Below are positions 1 through 8,113 of a DNA stretch of 34,444 bases, one piece after another. Source of the DNA: Bacteroidales bacterium (GTDB lineage Bacteria > Bacteroidota > Bacteroidia > Bacteroidales > JAFGXI01); contig JAMOQL010000203.1 in the NCBI GenBank assembly GCA_027064025.1, positions 1 through 34,444 of the forward strand, written 5' to 3'. How positions within the stretch are numbered: position 1 is the stretch's first letter; every line of letters starts with the position of its first letter. The notes under the pieces were generated by a model. That model saw only the letters and a list, made by a program, of their open reading frames with translations. It ran no database searches and had not been told where the DNA came from. Position numbers and translations under genes: made by a program.

Positions 1-3000
1 TTTTTGCAGTAAAACTAACAATTTTATAAACCCTCTTTTTTTGTTCAATTGTTAAATTAGAAAAATCAATAGAATTAATATTTTCTAATTCTTCATTGGT
101 TGGTACATAAACTAAATCGTTTGGAGAAAGCGTAAATAATAGTTTGCCTTTTGTATTATCAACAGGAATAGTTGTGCGTTGTTCTTTTGGTAAATTTGCC
201 ATTTGTTTTTGGTGTTCAATTACCATATTTAAAGGAATTGTGTCAAAAACACGCTTTTTATTACCATTTTTGTCTCTTGTTTCGTAAACAGCAAAAAACA
301 AATTTGTTCCCTTAGCTGCTTCAACATACTTTTTGCTTTTTGCACTATTTTTGTTTTCTGATAGAGCGAATTTAGAACCAACTTCATATAAACGAACTTT
401 ATAAATCGGCTGATGTTTTTTTCCTTCGTTTAATTCAACAATGTTTTTATTTAATTCTTCAATTCCTTCGGGGCTGAAAGCTGCTTCAAAATTCTCGTTT
501 CCTTTATCATCAGTGTAATTTTTAAGATGATTTTCAAGAATATTTACAATTCCTTTGTCGGTAATTTTGTCTAAATGTTTTCGGTTTTTAATTTCTGTTA
601 ACGATGTTCTTACAGCTGTTGCTATTTTACCTTTTGGTGCATCAAAACTAATTTTACCAGATACGGTTTCTTTGTGCATTGGTTTACGAATAGCCCAGTT
701 TTGTCCTTTTTGCTCAGCCAATACTTTTTTGTAATTTCCGTTTTTATCTTTTTCCCATTTTTGATATTTGTTTGTAGCTTTATTTATTACGCGTAAGTTT
801 TGCTTAAAACTAACAATAATATTATCCAAGCTGTTTTTTACATCAACAGGAAATGTATTCCACGGCAATTGAAAATGTTTAGTATAATGCCCTTCTTTGT
901 TTTTAATTAATAATGATGGTTGTAATTCGTATTTCTCTTTTTCGTTATTCAATGAGTTTAAATATTGTATATGTTTACGAGTAGTTGCTGCTATCACAAT
1001 AGCATCGAGTGCATGATGACGGTGGTCTATTCGTTTTTTCTTAAAGTTTTTTTGCAAATTATCTGGAACAGTTATTCTGAAAAATTGTTTTCCTGTTTTG
1101 TTTCCTCGTTCGTCTCTTTCATAGTCCCAGTATCCGAAATCATTAGAATTTGTCAATTTATTAAGTCTTTCAAAACGAGGTCTAATTATTTCGTTCCATT
1201 TATCATTTAACCCCCAATCTTGTTTTAATTTGGAGGTTATAGCTCCTGTTATCGGGATTAAATGTTTTGATGTTTCGCTTTGTTCATCTTCATCTCTTAC
1301 AATATTACTTAAAAGACCTTTAACCAATTTGCTTATATATCGGCTGTCGTTCATTTGTCTTTCAATAAATCCGTCAGGAATATCTTCAGAAAGTAATTTT
1401 TTAAGTTTTGCTATGTTTTTTGCAAAATACCGTTTGCAATGGGTTTCATATTCATCAAACTTTAGTATCTCAACAGATTCGCCTTGTCCTAAATCAACTT
1501 TCGAGCCGCCTTTATCTTTGATAAACTCATAAGCTGTTTGATTTCCTTTTAGTGCATTTACTTCACTTTCGCAAATCACTTTATTACTCATTGAATTATC
1601 AAAATAGCGAGATTGCGGAATGATGTGTTCAATTTGATAATCGGTTGTAAATAACTTATTTAATGGTATTATTTCTCCTGTATATGGTGAAATATAACCT
1701 TGTTCAAGCCAAAGCTTGTAGCGTATAATGTCATTTTTGGTTGGTTTAGAATTTTTTCTTATTTTTTCAATATCATCACTTACATCAGAACTTTGATAAA
1801 CACCTTCTTCGTAAATTTTAAGAATTTCTTGATGGCTTGGTGAATAATCTTTTACTTTGGGAACACCATCATTCATTAATTCTCTAAGAATTTCCCTGAT
1901 TCTATGATTTGTATTCTCGTTTTCTGTATTCTTTTTTGAGAGTTTTTCACGAATACTTGCTGGATTTTTCATTTCTCTGCCTAATTCCAAATGTATTTCG
2001 TTAAAATCTCCGTATTCTTTCCAAATATCTCTTACTGTTCTTAATGTTTCGGTAACTACTTGTTCTACAATAGGATTCCGCAAACTGTGTTGCTTAAAGT
2101 TTTTTAAATACTCATCAATATCTTCGGGCTTTTTCCATTTTGTAATATTATCTGTTTCGGAGTGCCTGCCATAAACTGCATATCCTGCCTGATAAGTATT
2201 TAAACCTGAAAATGGATTTTTATCTTTAAATTCAACAAAACTTTTAAGCATTTGTTTTTGAATATCATCGTCTTCAACTTTCTCAATTTTTGATTTGTCA
2301 AAATCAATAGCTTTTAAGCGTTCAATAATATCGTTTATTCGTTGTTTTGCACTTTTTTGAATATCGTTTTCATTCCAATATTTCCCCATTCGCATTAAAG
2401 GAAGTAGTTTTTTAATTGCTTTTTCGGAATATGCTGCATAATCGCTTTTAAAAGGAGGGAATTTTTCGAATTCTGATACAAAACTATCTACATCAAAATT
2501 ATTTTTTCTTGCAAAAGTTTTAAGAGCTTGTTTGTATTGTTCTTTATCGTTTACAGAATAGATTATATGCCAAAGCTTTTGAATTAATTTATTATTGATT
2601 TGATGACTCAAAGTCATCAAATCAATATTTTTAACTTTTTTAAATCGAGATAAAATTTGAAATCTTGTTTCACTCATTGGATATGTTTTATCCTCAACAT
2701 AATTCCAGCGATAATTTTCTTTGTCTTGTTTTGCAATATATTTTTCTTTTACAAGAAAATCAATTAATTGCGATTGTTTAATTTCTTTTTTGTTGTTTAA
2801 AAAATCAAATAATTTTGTCCAATCATCATCTGTTTTAAAAATCTCTTGTGTAACATCAACATCTATTTTAATCTTTCCGTCGATATTCTTTTCTTTTTCG
2901 TAAATTCTTAAATTGTGTAACCACTGCCACAAACGAAATTCTTGAAATAACGGGTGTGATTTAGAAATAGCTTGAATTGGCTGTTTTACTTCTATCTCTT

Positions 3001-4303
3001 TTGGTTTACCTGAATCGGTATCTTTTATTTCCTTTTTAAAAATTCTATATTCGTATTGACAACCGCCAATATTAGATTTTTGACTTTTTAGAGGTCGTTG
3101 ATAAAAAATAATATCATCAATAAATAAGTAATCAAAGCCCTTATTTGATATATTGTTTTTATGAGCTTCGTTATGTTTGTAAAGTTCATTTATTGCTTTA
3201 TAATATAATTCTTTCCCTAAGTCTGTTTTTATATTTATTTTATTGTGAAATTCTATTTGTTTTTCTAAAATGGCTTGTAGTTCTTTTTTGTAAAATTTTC
3301 GTTCAATAGTTTTTATTAACTTACCTCTTATTTTTTGGTTTGGATTAGTTAAAAGTGTATCGTAGATATATGTTCCGACAGATTTATTTTTGTAATCATT
3401 ATTAATATATTTTTCTATATTTTGTTCGGTTTTCTTTTTTAGTAAACCCCAATCATCTTCTTTTGGTGCTCTAAAACTTCTTTTAATATTTCCATTTTTA
3501 ATTGTTGTAGTAACAATAAATTCTTTTTTCTTTCCAATCCAGTTATTTAAAGTTTCTTTACTTTGACGCTTATACACCCAATCGTTTTCTTCAAAGTAAA
3601 CCTGATACCAAGTTCCTTTTGCGTTTTTGTCTTCTGTTTCTATTACAGATTTTACGGTAAGAGCATAATATTTTTCATCTTTCTCGTCTTCTTTACTTAA
3701 CTCATCTCCCCGCAATTGATAATACCCGCGCTTTTGATTAAAATTAAGTAAAACCCAAGACAGTTCTTCTTTGCTTATTTTTTCTTTTAATGCTTTTTTT
3801 CGCAGGTAATATAAAGTCCAGTCGTATGGTATTTTGGATTCTTCTCCGTTTTTCTTTATAAAAAATAATTCAGGGTGTTCCTCTTTAAATTCTTTAACCA
3901 TTTCATTAAAAGCATCAGTAAAAATAAATTCGTATTTTTCTTTTTGATTTTTTCTATAATTTATTTTTACTTCCGATTTAAGTTGACCTAATTTATCTTC
4001 GAAATCAATTTCATTCTTATAATGTTCAGGTAAAAAATCTAAAATATTTAAAACACGGTGTAAACGTTCTCTGCGTAAATTATCTCTTTGATATAACCTT
4101 CTTGTTCCTCTATATCCGGTACGTTCGGTAGTTCCTGTTTTTATGGTTCCTCCACTACCAAAAGCGTCTAATATTCCTGCATCCATCGGAATAATTCTAC
4201 TTCCTGCATCAATAATTCCCCCTTGTTTTTTATCAAAATCTTGTTCTATCAATGCCCAACCGATGCTATTGGTTCCTAAATCCAATCCTAATATTTTTTT
4301 CAT
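1..4303 (-). CDS. cas9: Cas9 endonuclease, type II-C (3' end beyond window)
   Basis: RNA-guided, double-strand DNA-cutting effector of a type II CRISPR-Cas system. The frame opens at ATG 4303-4301 and stays open to the left edge, giving 1434 codons with no stop, so the C-terminus is missing. RuvC-I is at the N-terminus (GLDLGTNSIGWAL, D8), followed by an Arg-rich bridge helix at about residues 61-88. RuvC-II (HLELGREM) holds E773. The HNH motif EHIIPQSRYFD holds H893, with N916 matching SpCas9 N863. RuvC-III (DHRHHALDAIV) holds H1097 and D1100. All nuclease residues are therefore present. The residue before the HNH histidine is Glu (E892) rather than the Asp of SpCas9. The length and motif style resemble the long (about 1400-1500 aa) type II-C Cas9 of Bacteroidota. 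A tracrRNA lies directly upstream in divergent orientation. cas1, cas2 and the array are not in the window and, by usual gene order, are expected to the left. Function is sure; subtype is inferred from length and motifs. Confidence 0.97.
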   Translation of the reverse strand, partial: MKKILGLDLGTNSIGWALIEQDFDKKQGGIIDAGSRIIPMDAGILDAFGSGGTIKTGTTERTGYRGTRRLYQRDNLRRERLHRVLNILDFLPEHYKNEIDFEDKLGQLKSEVKINYRKNQKEKYEFIFTDAFNEMVKEFKEEHPELFFIKKNGEESKIPYDWTLYYLRKKALKEKISKEELSWVLLNFNQKRGYYQLRGDELSKEDEKDEKYYALTVKSVIETEDKNAKGTWYQVYFEENDWVYKRQSKETLNNWIGKKKEFIVTTTIKNGNIKRSFRAPKEDDWGLLKKKTEQNIEKYINNDYKNKSVGTYIYDTLLTNPNQKIRGKLIKTIERKFYKKELQAILEKQIEFHNKINIKTDLGKELYYKAINELYKHNEAHKNNISNKGFDYLFIDDIIFYQRPLKSQKSNIGGCQYEYRIFKKEIKDTDSGKPKEIEVKQPIQAISKSHPLFQEFRLWQWLHNLRIYEKEKNIDGKIKIDVDVTQEIFKTDDDWTKLFDFLNNKKEIKQSQLIDFLVKEKYIAKQDKENYRWNYVEDKTYPMSETRFQILSRFKKVKNIDLMTLSHQINNKLIQKLWHIIYSVNDKEQYKQALKTFARKNNFDVDSFVSEFEKFPPFKSDYAAYSEKAIKKLLPLMRMGKYWNENDIQKSAKQRINDIIERLKAIDFDKSKIEKVEDDDIQKQMLKSFVEFKDKNPFSGLNTYQAGYAVYGRHSETDNITKWKKPEDIDEYLKNFKQHSLRNPIVEQVVTETLRTVRDIWKEYGDFNEIHLELGREMKNPASIREKLSKKNTENENTNHRIREILRELMNDGVPKVKDYSPSHQEILKIYEEGVYQSSDVSDDIEKIRKNSKPTKNDIIRYKLWLEQGYISPYTGEIIPLNKLFTTDYQIEHIIPQSRYFDNSMSNKVICESEVNALKGNQTAYEFIKDKGGSKVDLGQGESVEILKFDEYETHCKRYFAKNIAKLKKLLSEDIPDGFIERQMNDSRYISKLVKGLLSNIVRDEDEQSETSKHLIPITGAITSKLKQDWGLNDKWNEIIRPRFERLNKLTNSNDFGYWDYERDERGNKTGKQFFRITVPDNLQKNFKKKRIDHRHHALDAIVIAATTRKHIQYLNSLNNEKEKYELQPSLLIKNKEGHYTKHFQLPWNTFPVDVKNSLDNIIVSFKQNLRVINKATNKYQKWEKDKNGNYKKVLAEQKGQNWAIRKPMHKETVSGKISFDAPKGKIATAVRTSLTEIKNRKHLDKITDKGIVNILENHLKNYTDDKGNENFEAAFSPEGIEELNKNIVELNEGKKHQPIYKVRLYEVGSKFALSENKNSAKSKKYVEAAKGTNLFFAVYETRDKNGNKKRVFDTIPLNMVIEHQKQMANLPKEQRTTIPVDNTKGKLLFTLSPNDLVYVPTNEELENINSIDFSNLTIEQKKRVYKIVSFTAK

Positions 4304-4380
4304 GTCACTAATTTTTTGAAATTATATTTATTTAAAAATCATATAATTAAAAGGTTATTATAATCTAATAATATTCTTTT

Positions 4381-4421
4381 TATCTTTGGACTGTAAATGT
4401 AAGAATAATTTATTATATTTG
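4381..4421 (+). promoter_or_regulatory. candidate tracrRNA promoter elements
   Basis: Two exact matches to the Bacteroidota -7 consensus TAnnTTTG lie just before the anti-repeat: TATCTTTG at 4381-4388 and TATATTTG at 4414-4421. The second would start a transcript a few bases downstream, right at the anti-repeat. The first would give a longer form. Neither has a TTG at the ideal 19-21 nt spacing, so which one is used is open. Confidence 0.45.
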
Positions 4422-4507
4422 CTAAACAAAATAAAGCAATTCACAATAAGGATTATTCCGTTGTGAAAACATTTAAAATGGCCAGCTAATAGTTGGTCGT
4501 TTTTTTT
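4421..4507 (+). ncRNA. tracrRNA for the adjacent type II-C Cas9
   Basis: Trans-activating CRISPR RNA that would pair with the crRNA repeat and dock into Cas9. The AAAGCAATTCACAA stretch at 4433-4446 reads as an anti-repeat. It predicts a CRISPR repeat whose 5' part contains TTGTGAATTGCTTT, which resembles repeat starts I recall from Bacteroidota type II-C loci. The anti-repeat is followed by the ACAATAAGG segment also found after the anti-repeat in the Neisseria Cas9 tracrRNA, then a short GGA-TTAT-TCC hairpin (4450-4459). A GC-containing hairpin (4480-4498) and eight Ts complete the RNA. It lies about 120 nt from the cas9 start and is divergent from cas9. The exact 5' end is uncertain (about 4421-4430, or near 4395 if the upstream promoter is used). 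No array is available in the window to confirm pairing. Confidence 0.82.
4480..4507 (+). terminator. intrinsic terminator of the tracrRNA
   Basis: GGCCAGCT (4480-4487) pairs with AGTTGGTC (4491-4498) over eight base pairs, two of them G-U, around a three-base AAT loop. A run of eight Ts (4500-4507) follows. This is a standard Rho-independent terminator and probably also the last structural hairpin bound by Cas9. Confidence 0.85.
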
Positions 4508-4537
4508 GTTAATATTTATGTCAAATTGAGGTTAGTA

Positions 4538-4567
4538 AATTTGGGTATTTTTTAAATATCCAAATTT
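4538..4567. repeat. 14-bp inverted repeat (hairpin)
   Basis: AAATTTGGGTATTT (4538-4551) is the reverse complement of AAATATCCAAATTT (4554-4567) except for one G-T pair, with a two-base loop. It is AT-rich, lacks a T-run on either side and sits 30 nt past the tracrRNA terminator. It could be a second-line terminator or simply a structured spacer; no function is assigned. Confidence 0.6.
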
Positions 4568-4624
4568 AAGTTTTTCTAAATCAGTTTGTCCTGAACTTGT
4601 TTAGGGAGGATTTTTTCCGCATTG

Positions 4625-4716
4625 TACTCCGCTATTCTATTTATTGCTTATACATACAATTTGCTTTGCTTTTGTATGAATAATGCGGGTTAATAAATGG
4701 AAGTAGGATAGGAGTA
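4625..4716. repeat. 92-bp imperfect inverted repeat
   Basis: The left part (TACTCC at 4625-4630 through TACATACAA at 4651-4659) matches the reverse complement of the right part (TTTGTATGAATAA at 4671-4683 through GGAGTA at 4711-4716) with small gaps. The inner 12-bp stem has one mismatch and a loop of about a dozen bases containing TTTGC twice. A second, competing pairing joins CCGCATT (4617-4623) with AATGCGG (4682-4688). No open frame crosses it. It could be a small non-autonomous or REP-like element, or a structured RNA. Confidence 0.6.
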
Positions 4717-4720
4717 TAAA

Positions 4721-4755
4721 AAAAGAGAAAGGTTTCCTAAGTGCCTTTCTCTTTT
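4721..4755. terminator. bidirectional terminator-like hairpin
   Basis: AAAAGAGAAAGG (4721-4732) and CCTTTCTCTTTT (4744-4755) form a perfect 12-bp stem around an 11-base loop, with A-rich DNA before and T-rich DNA after it. It would stop transcripts coming from either side and separates the CRISPR end from the hppA end of the intergenic region. Confidence 0.75.
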
Positions 4756-4849
4756 ACTTTTGTGAATCTAAATTCACTCTTCTGTTTTTGATATGAATAA
4801 CGTCATAAAAACTATAAACCGAGCTTAGTTTTTAAGTTATTCTAAGACC

Positions 4850-4924
4850 TCAAAATACGCTGCATAGTAGTGTTAAAATTAAAAATGCAAGCGATATTTT
4901 GAATAGCAATGTTAAACCTTTCAT
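4850..4924 (-). CDS. possible 24-aa single-span membrane peptide
   Basis: A short minus-strand frame (ATG at 4924, TGA at 4850) encodes MKGLTLLFKI followed by a strongly hydrophobic stretch ending LLCSVF, long enough for one membrane span. A TACTTTTG match to the -7 consensus lies upstream (complement of 4957-4964), roughly 30 nt before the start codon. There is no homology I recognise, and random AT-rich DNA readily gives Leu/Ile/Phe-rich frames, so this is only a candidate. If real, it would sit alone between two terminators. Confidence 0.28.
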   Translation of the reverse strand: MKGLTLLFKISLAFLILTLLCSVF

Positions 4925-5084
4925 TAGTTTTTTATTAATGAATTAAGAGAGCTTTACAAAAGTAATTCAAAATGGGAAAATTTGGGTCTTTTTTTTAATG
5001 TTTTTTTTTGTGTGTATTGCTAATATAGTGTAATACAATTATATATAAATACAATTATATTTATGAGAAAAATTCTCTAAAACA

Positions 5085-5113
5085 AAAAATGCCCCTTTTA
5101 AAGGAGCATTTTT
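5085..5113 (-). terminator. terminator of hppA
   Basis: The arms at 5085-5098 and 5100-5113 (AAAAATGCCCCTTT and its near-exact complement, one G-T pair) fold into a strong hairpin. Read on the minus strand it ends in a T-run and lies just past the hppA stop codon. Confidence 0.85.
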
Positions 5114-5140
5114 AAAATTTGGAAATAATTATCTTAATAT

Positions 5141-7522
5141 TTAACTATTATTAGAATTAGTTTTAGTGTATGATTCTTTCTTTGAAGACTCTATAACCTC
5201 TTTACTTATTTCTGTATTAGTTATTTCTTCTCCATCTACAGTTGTTGTAGTGGTGGTAGTTGTAGTTTTTATAGTAGTACCATCGTCTTGAGTTTCAGCA
5301 TTAACTACAACTTCTATTTTCTGTGAATTATCAACAACAGCGGTAGTATTATCCGAATTTAATGCAATACTTGGTGCTATAACTAAAGCAACAACACTCA
5401 TAAGTTTTAATAAGATATTAAGTGATGGACCTGAAGTGTCTTTAAATGGATCTCCAACTGTGTCACCTACAACAGCTGCTTTATGTGGTTCAGAACCTTT
5501 TCCATATTTTACACCATCTACTTCAATTCCATTTTCAACCATTTTCTTAGCATTATCCCATGCACCTCCGGCATTAGATTGAAAAATTGCCATTAAAACG
5601 CCTGTAACTGTAACACCGGCTAATAAACCACCAAGCATTTCCGGACCTCCTAAGAAGCCTACAAGAACAGGAGATGCTATTGCCATTACACCTGGCATTA
5701 CCATTTCTTTAATCGATGCTGAAGTAGAGATAGCTACACATTTCTCATATTCTGCTACTCCATCGGCTTTATCGAATATTGCTCTCTCTTCAGGAGTAGC
5801 TTTGCTTATATCAGAGTCGTATTTTTTCATTATTACCAAAGCATCTTTAAGAGCAGGTATGTTATTAAACTGACGTCTAACTTCTTCTATCATTGCCATA
5901 GCAGCTCTTCCCACAGCACTCATTGCCATAGCAGAGAATACAAAAGGAAGCATACCTCCAACTAATAGGCCGGCCATAACAGTAGATTTGGAAATATCTA
6001 TGCTGCTAATATTAGCTTGCTGCATAAATGCTGAAAATAATGCTAAAGCTGTAAGTGCTGCTGAAGCAATTGCAAACCCTTTACCAATAGCGGCAGTAGT
6101 ATTTCCTACAGCATCTAATTTGTCAGTACGCTCACGTACTTCTTTTGGAAGTTCAGCCATTTCAGCAATTCCTCCAGCGTTATCAGATATTGGACCATAA
6201 GCATCAACTGCTAATTGAATACCTGTATTTGCAAGCATTCCTACAGCTGCTATTGCAATACCATATAATCCTGCATAATAATATGAAAGTATTATTGCTG
6301 CTGCAATTAATAAAATTGGTATTGCTGTTGACATCATACCAACACTTAATCCTGCAATAATGTTTGTTGCCGGTCCTGTTACACTTTGACGAGTAATAGA
6401 GGTTACGGGTTTGGTTCCTGTACCAGTATAATATTCTGTTATTTTTCCTACTCCTAATCCTGCTACAAGTCCTACTATTGTAGCTATAAATACTCCAAAT
6501 GAAGAGTATTCATGACCATTAAAAGACCATGCCGTTGGAAGAAATTTATCAATAAGGAAGTATGATACAATTATCATTATTCCTGCTGAAAGAAATTCTC
6601 CAGTATTTAATGCAGTTTGTGGATTTCCACCTTCTTTTACTTTTACAAAGAAGGTACCTATTACTGAAACTACAATTCCTGATGCTGCTAATGCCAAAGG
6701 AAGAAAAATAGCCCCTAATTTGAAGTTGGCAAACTCAGGTAATCCAAAAAATACGGCTCCTAATACCATGGTAGCGATAATTGAACCAACAAAAGACTCA
6801 AAAAGGTCAGCTCCCATACCTGCAACGTCACCAACATTATCACCAACATTATCAGCAATAGTTGCAGGGTTCAGTGGATGGTCTTCAGGAATTCCCGCTT
6901 CTACTTTACCTACAAGATCAGCACCAACATCGGCAGCTTTAGTATAAATACCACCTCCAACACGTGCAAATAATGCTATTGATGATGCTCCTAGAGAAAA
7001 ACCAGAAATAATATTTAATACCATTGTTATTCCTGATTCTGTTGATATGTCATACATTGCAGCATAAAGGATAAACAACATACTTAAACCGAATACTCCT
7101 AATGAGACAACTCCTAAACCCATTACAGATCCACCAGAGAAAGCTACTTCTAAAGCTTTATTTAGAGATTTTTCTGCTGCGTGAGTTGTTCTAACATTTG
7201 CTTTTGTAGCAATTCGCATGCCTATGAATCCTGCTAATGCAGACATTAAAGCTCCTACTACAAATGAAAGGGCTACAAATCCTGTGCTTTCTGCTTCAGA
7301 GTTTCCCTTAAAAATCAAAAGTACTGCAACAGCTAAAACAAAAACTGAGAGTACTTTATATTCTGCTTTCAAAAAAGCCATTGCCCCATCGGCAATATTT
7401 TTAGCAATTGTGGCCATTTTTGGTCCGCCAACTTCTTGCTTTTTAACCCAAGCAGATTTTATAAACATAAATAAGAATCCGATTAAAGATGCTGCTGGGA
7501 TTAGGTAAAATAAATAATCCAT
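5141..7522 (-). CDS. hppA: K+-dependent ion-pumping membrane pyrophosphatase
   Basis: Inner-membrane enzyme that splits cytoplasmic pyrophosphate and uses the energy to pump H+ and/or Na+ outward. The 793-residue protein is hydrophobic with about 16 spans. The pyrophosphate-binding motifs are clear: DVGADL at 198-203 and DNVGDNVGD at 224-232. Residues 473-480 read GNTTAAIG; Ala and Gly at the diagnostic positions (A477, G480) mark the K+-dependent subfamily, where K+-independent enzymes carry Lys. Whether it pumps Na+, H+ or both cannot be settled from the sequence. Family members are usually about 660-750 residues. Here about 72 residues after the last span (722-793) form a hydrophilic tail with nine consecutive Thr (753-761), coded by a mix of ACT, ACA and ACC. 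It is a single-gene unit with its own promoter and terminator, transcribed away from the T9SS gene. Confidence 0.96.
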   Translation of the reverse strand: MDYLFYLIPAASLIGFLFMFIKSAWVKKQEVGGPKMATIAKNIADGAMAFLKAEYKVLSVFVLAVAVLLIFKGNSEAESTGFVALSFVVGALMSALAGFIGMRIATKANVRTTHAAEKSLNKALEVAFSGGSVMGLGVVSLGVFGLSMLFILYAAMYDISTESGITMVLNIISGFSLGASSIALFARVGGGIYTKAADVGADLVGKVEAGIPEDHPLNPATIADNVGDNVGDVAGMGADLFESFVGSIIATMVLGAVFFGLPEFANFKLGAIFLPLALAASGIVVSVIGTFFVKVKEGGNPQTALNTGEFLSAGIMIIVSYFLIDKFLPTAWSFNGHEYSSFGVFIATIVGLVAGLGVGKITEYYTGTGTKPVTSITRQSVTGPATNIIAGLSVGMMSTAIPILLIAAAIILSYYYAGLYGIAIAAVGMLANTGIQLAVDAYGPISDNAGGIAEMAELPKEVRERTDKLDAVGNTTAAIGKGFAIASAALTALALFSAFMQQANISSIDISKSTVMAGLLVGGMLPFVFSAMAMSAVGRAAMAMIEEVRRQFNNIPALKDALVIMKKYDSDISKATPEERAIFDKADGVAEYEKCVAISTSASIKEMVMPGVMAIASPVLVGFLGGPEMLGGLLAGVTVTGVLMAIFQSNAGGAWDNAKKMVENGIEVDGVKYGKGSEPHKAAVVGDTVGDPFKDTSGPSLNILLKLMSVVALVIAPSIALNSDNTTAVVDNSQKIEVVVNAETQDDGTTIKTTTTTTTTTVDGEEITNTEISKEVIESSKKESYTKTNSNNS

Positions 7523-7583
7523 TTGTGATTTTTAATTTAAAGGTTTAATTAATTAATCTATTTGTCTTGTGATCTATGGAACG

Positions 7584-7616
7584 CAAAAATATAGAAAATT
7601 CCCTATTGTTTAACAA
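7584..7616 (-). promoter_or_regulatory. hppA promoter
   Basis: On the minus strand, TATTTTTG (complement of 7584-7591) is an exact TAnnTTTG -7 box, with TTG (complement of 7614-7616) 22 nt further upstream. This places the transcript start about 55 nt before the hppA ATG. A short ATTGTTTAACAAT palindrome overlaps the upstream element. Confidence 0.5.
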
Positions 7617-8027
7617 TAAATACAATAGGCTGTAATCAAAATTTTGATAGAAAATATTTGCTGATTTTTGATTTAAATACTGTTAAGAATAATTCTTATA
7701 TTAACATAAGGCTATGCCGAAAAGTAATTGAAATTAACTATCGTTATTTGGTTATCCTATCTATTTGTAATAAAATGAGTGATGAGTATTGGGATGTAAC
7801 TTCTGCCTTCTGTTGCTCTTTGATAATCAGGTGGGGCAAATTTTAATTTGGATATTCTGAAATATCATATATTAGTTTAGTATTAAAAATAATTCTGATA
7901 ATTAATTGAATACTAATTGGTAATATTTATAAAATAATTATTTACGTAACATTTAGTGTCAAAAGTTCGTAATAGTGCGTGATATTTTTTCGGGGATTAG
8001 ATTAATATCTTACGGTTAACTTTTTAA

Positions 8028-8089
8028 ATTGCTCGACTTTATAGTGAAGATTGCTCGAATTGATGGCTTCTCTATGGTTTAATGCTTTG
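8028..8089 (+). promoter_or_regulatory. direct repeats plus promoter of the T9SS gene
   Basis: ATTGCTCGA occurs twice, at 8028-8036 and 8050-8058, with starts exactly 22 bp apart (two helical turns). Immediately after the second copy comes TTG (8060-8062), then 19 nt, then ATGCTTTG (8082-8089), one base from the TAnnTTTG -7 consensus. The layout fits an activator dimer or pair bound next to a promoter. The 5' leader would be about 20 nt. Confidence 0.5.
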
Positions 8090-8113
8090 AATTGTAACTA
8101 AAAAGGTATTACA

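Larger units (their letters stand above)
4304..5140. other. hairpin-rich intergenic region between cas9 and hppA
   Basis: This 837-bp stretch holds the tracrRNA (about 4421-4507), a 14-bp hairpin (4538-4567), a long imperfect inverted repeat (4625-4716), a bidirectional terminator-like hairpin (4721-4755), a possible 24-codon frame on the minus strand (4850-4924) and the hppA terminator (5085-5113). A TCCTGAACTTGTTTAGGG near-palindrome lies at 4589-4606. I looked for further copies of the predicted CRISPR repeat start here and saw none, so this is not an array remnant. Confidence 0.7.
7523..8113. other. divergent intergenic region, hppA / T9SS gene
   Basis: This 591-bp stretch holds the hppA promoter on its left and, on its right, direct repeats and a promoter for the secreted protein. 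A GATATT-ctga-AATATC inverted repeat lies at 7851-7866. An open frame of 62 codons at 7658-7846 has no recognisable features and is not called. The rest is AT-rich with nothing I can identify. Confidence 0.6.

Noticed and set aside
965-2903. Plus-strand open frames opposite cas9 (for example 965-1210, 1230-1532 and 2721-2903)
   Set aside because: They lie antisense to a frame that translates without a break into Cas9 motifs. Their products are low-complexity Ser/Phe/Ile-rich sequences with no domain.
4320-4348. AATTATAT / ATATAATT inverted repeat in the cas9 leader as an operator
   Set aside because: The arms are purely A/T in very AT-rich DNA with a 13-nt spacer, so chance is a sufficient explanation.
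4304-5140. CRISPR array or degenerate repeats beside cas9
   Set aside because: No unit of 30-47 bp recurs at regular spacing. TTGTGAAT also occurs near 4764, but inside a short GTGAAT-ctaa-ATTCAC inverted repeat and without the rest of the predicted repeat.
6145-7508. Plus-strand frames inside hppA, some about 70-96 codons
   Set aside because: They are antisense to the clearly coding pyrophosphatase; their Leu/Gln- or Pro/Ser-rich products mirror the codon pattern of the real gene.
7658-7846. 62-codon open frame in the hppA / T9SS gap
   Set aside because: No promoter or ribosome-binding feature, no recognisable composition, and it sits in AT-rich DNA where such frames are expected by chance.
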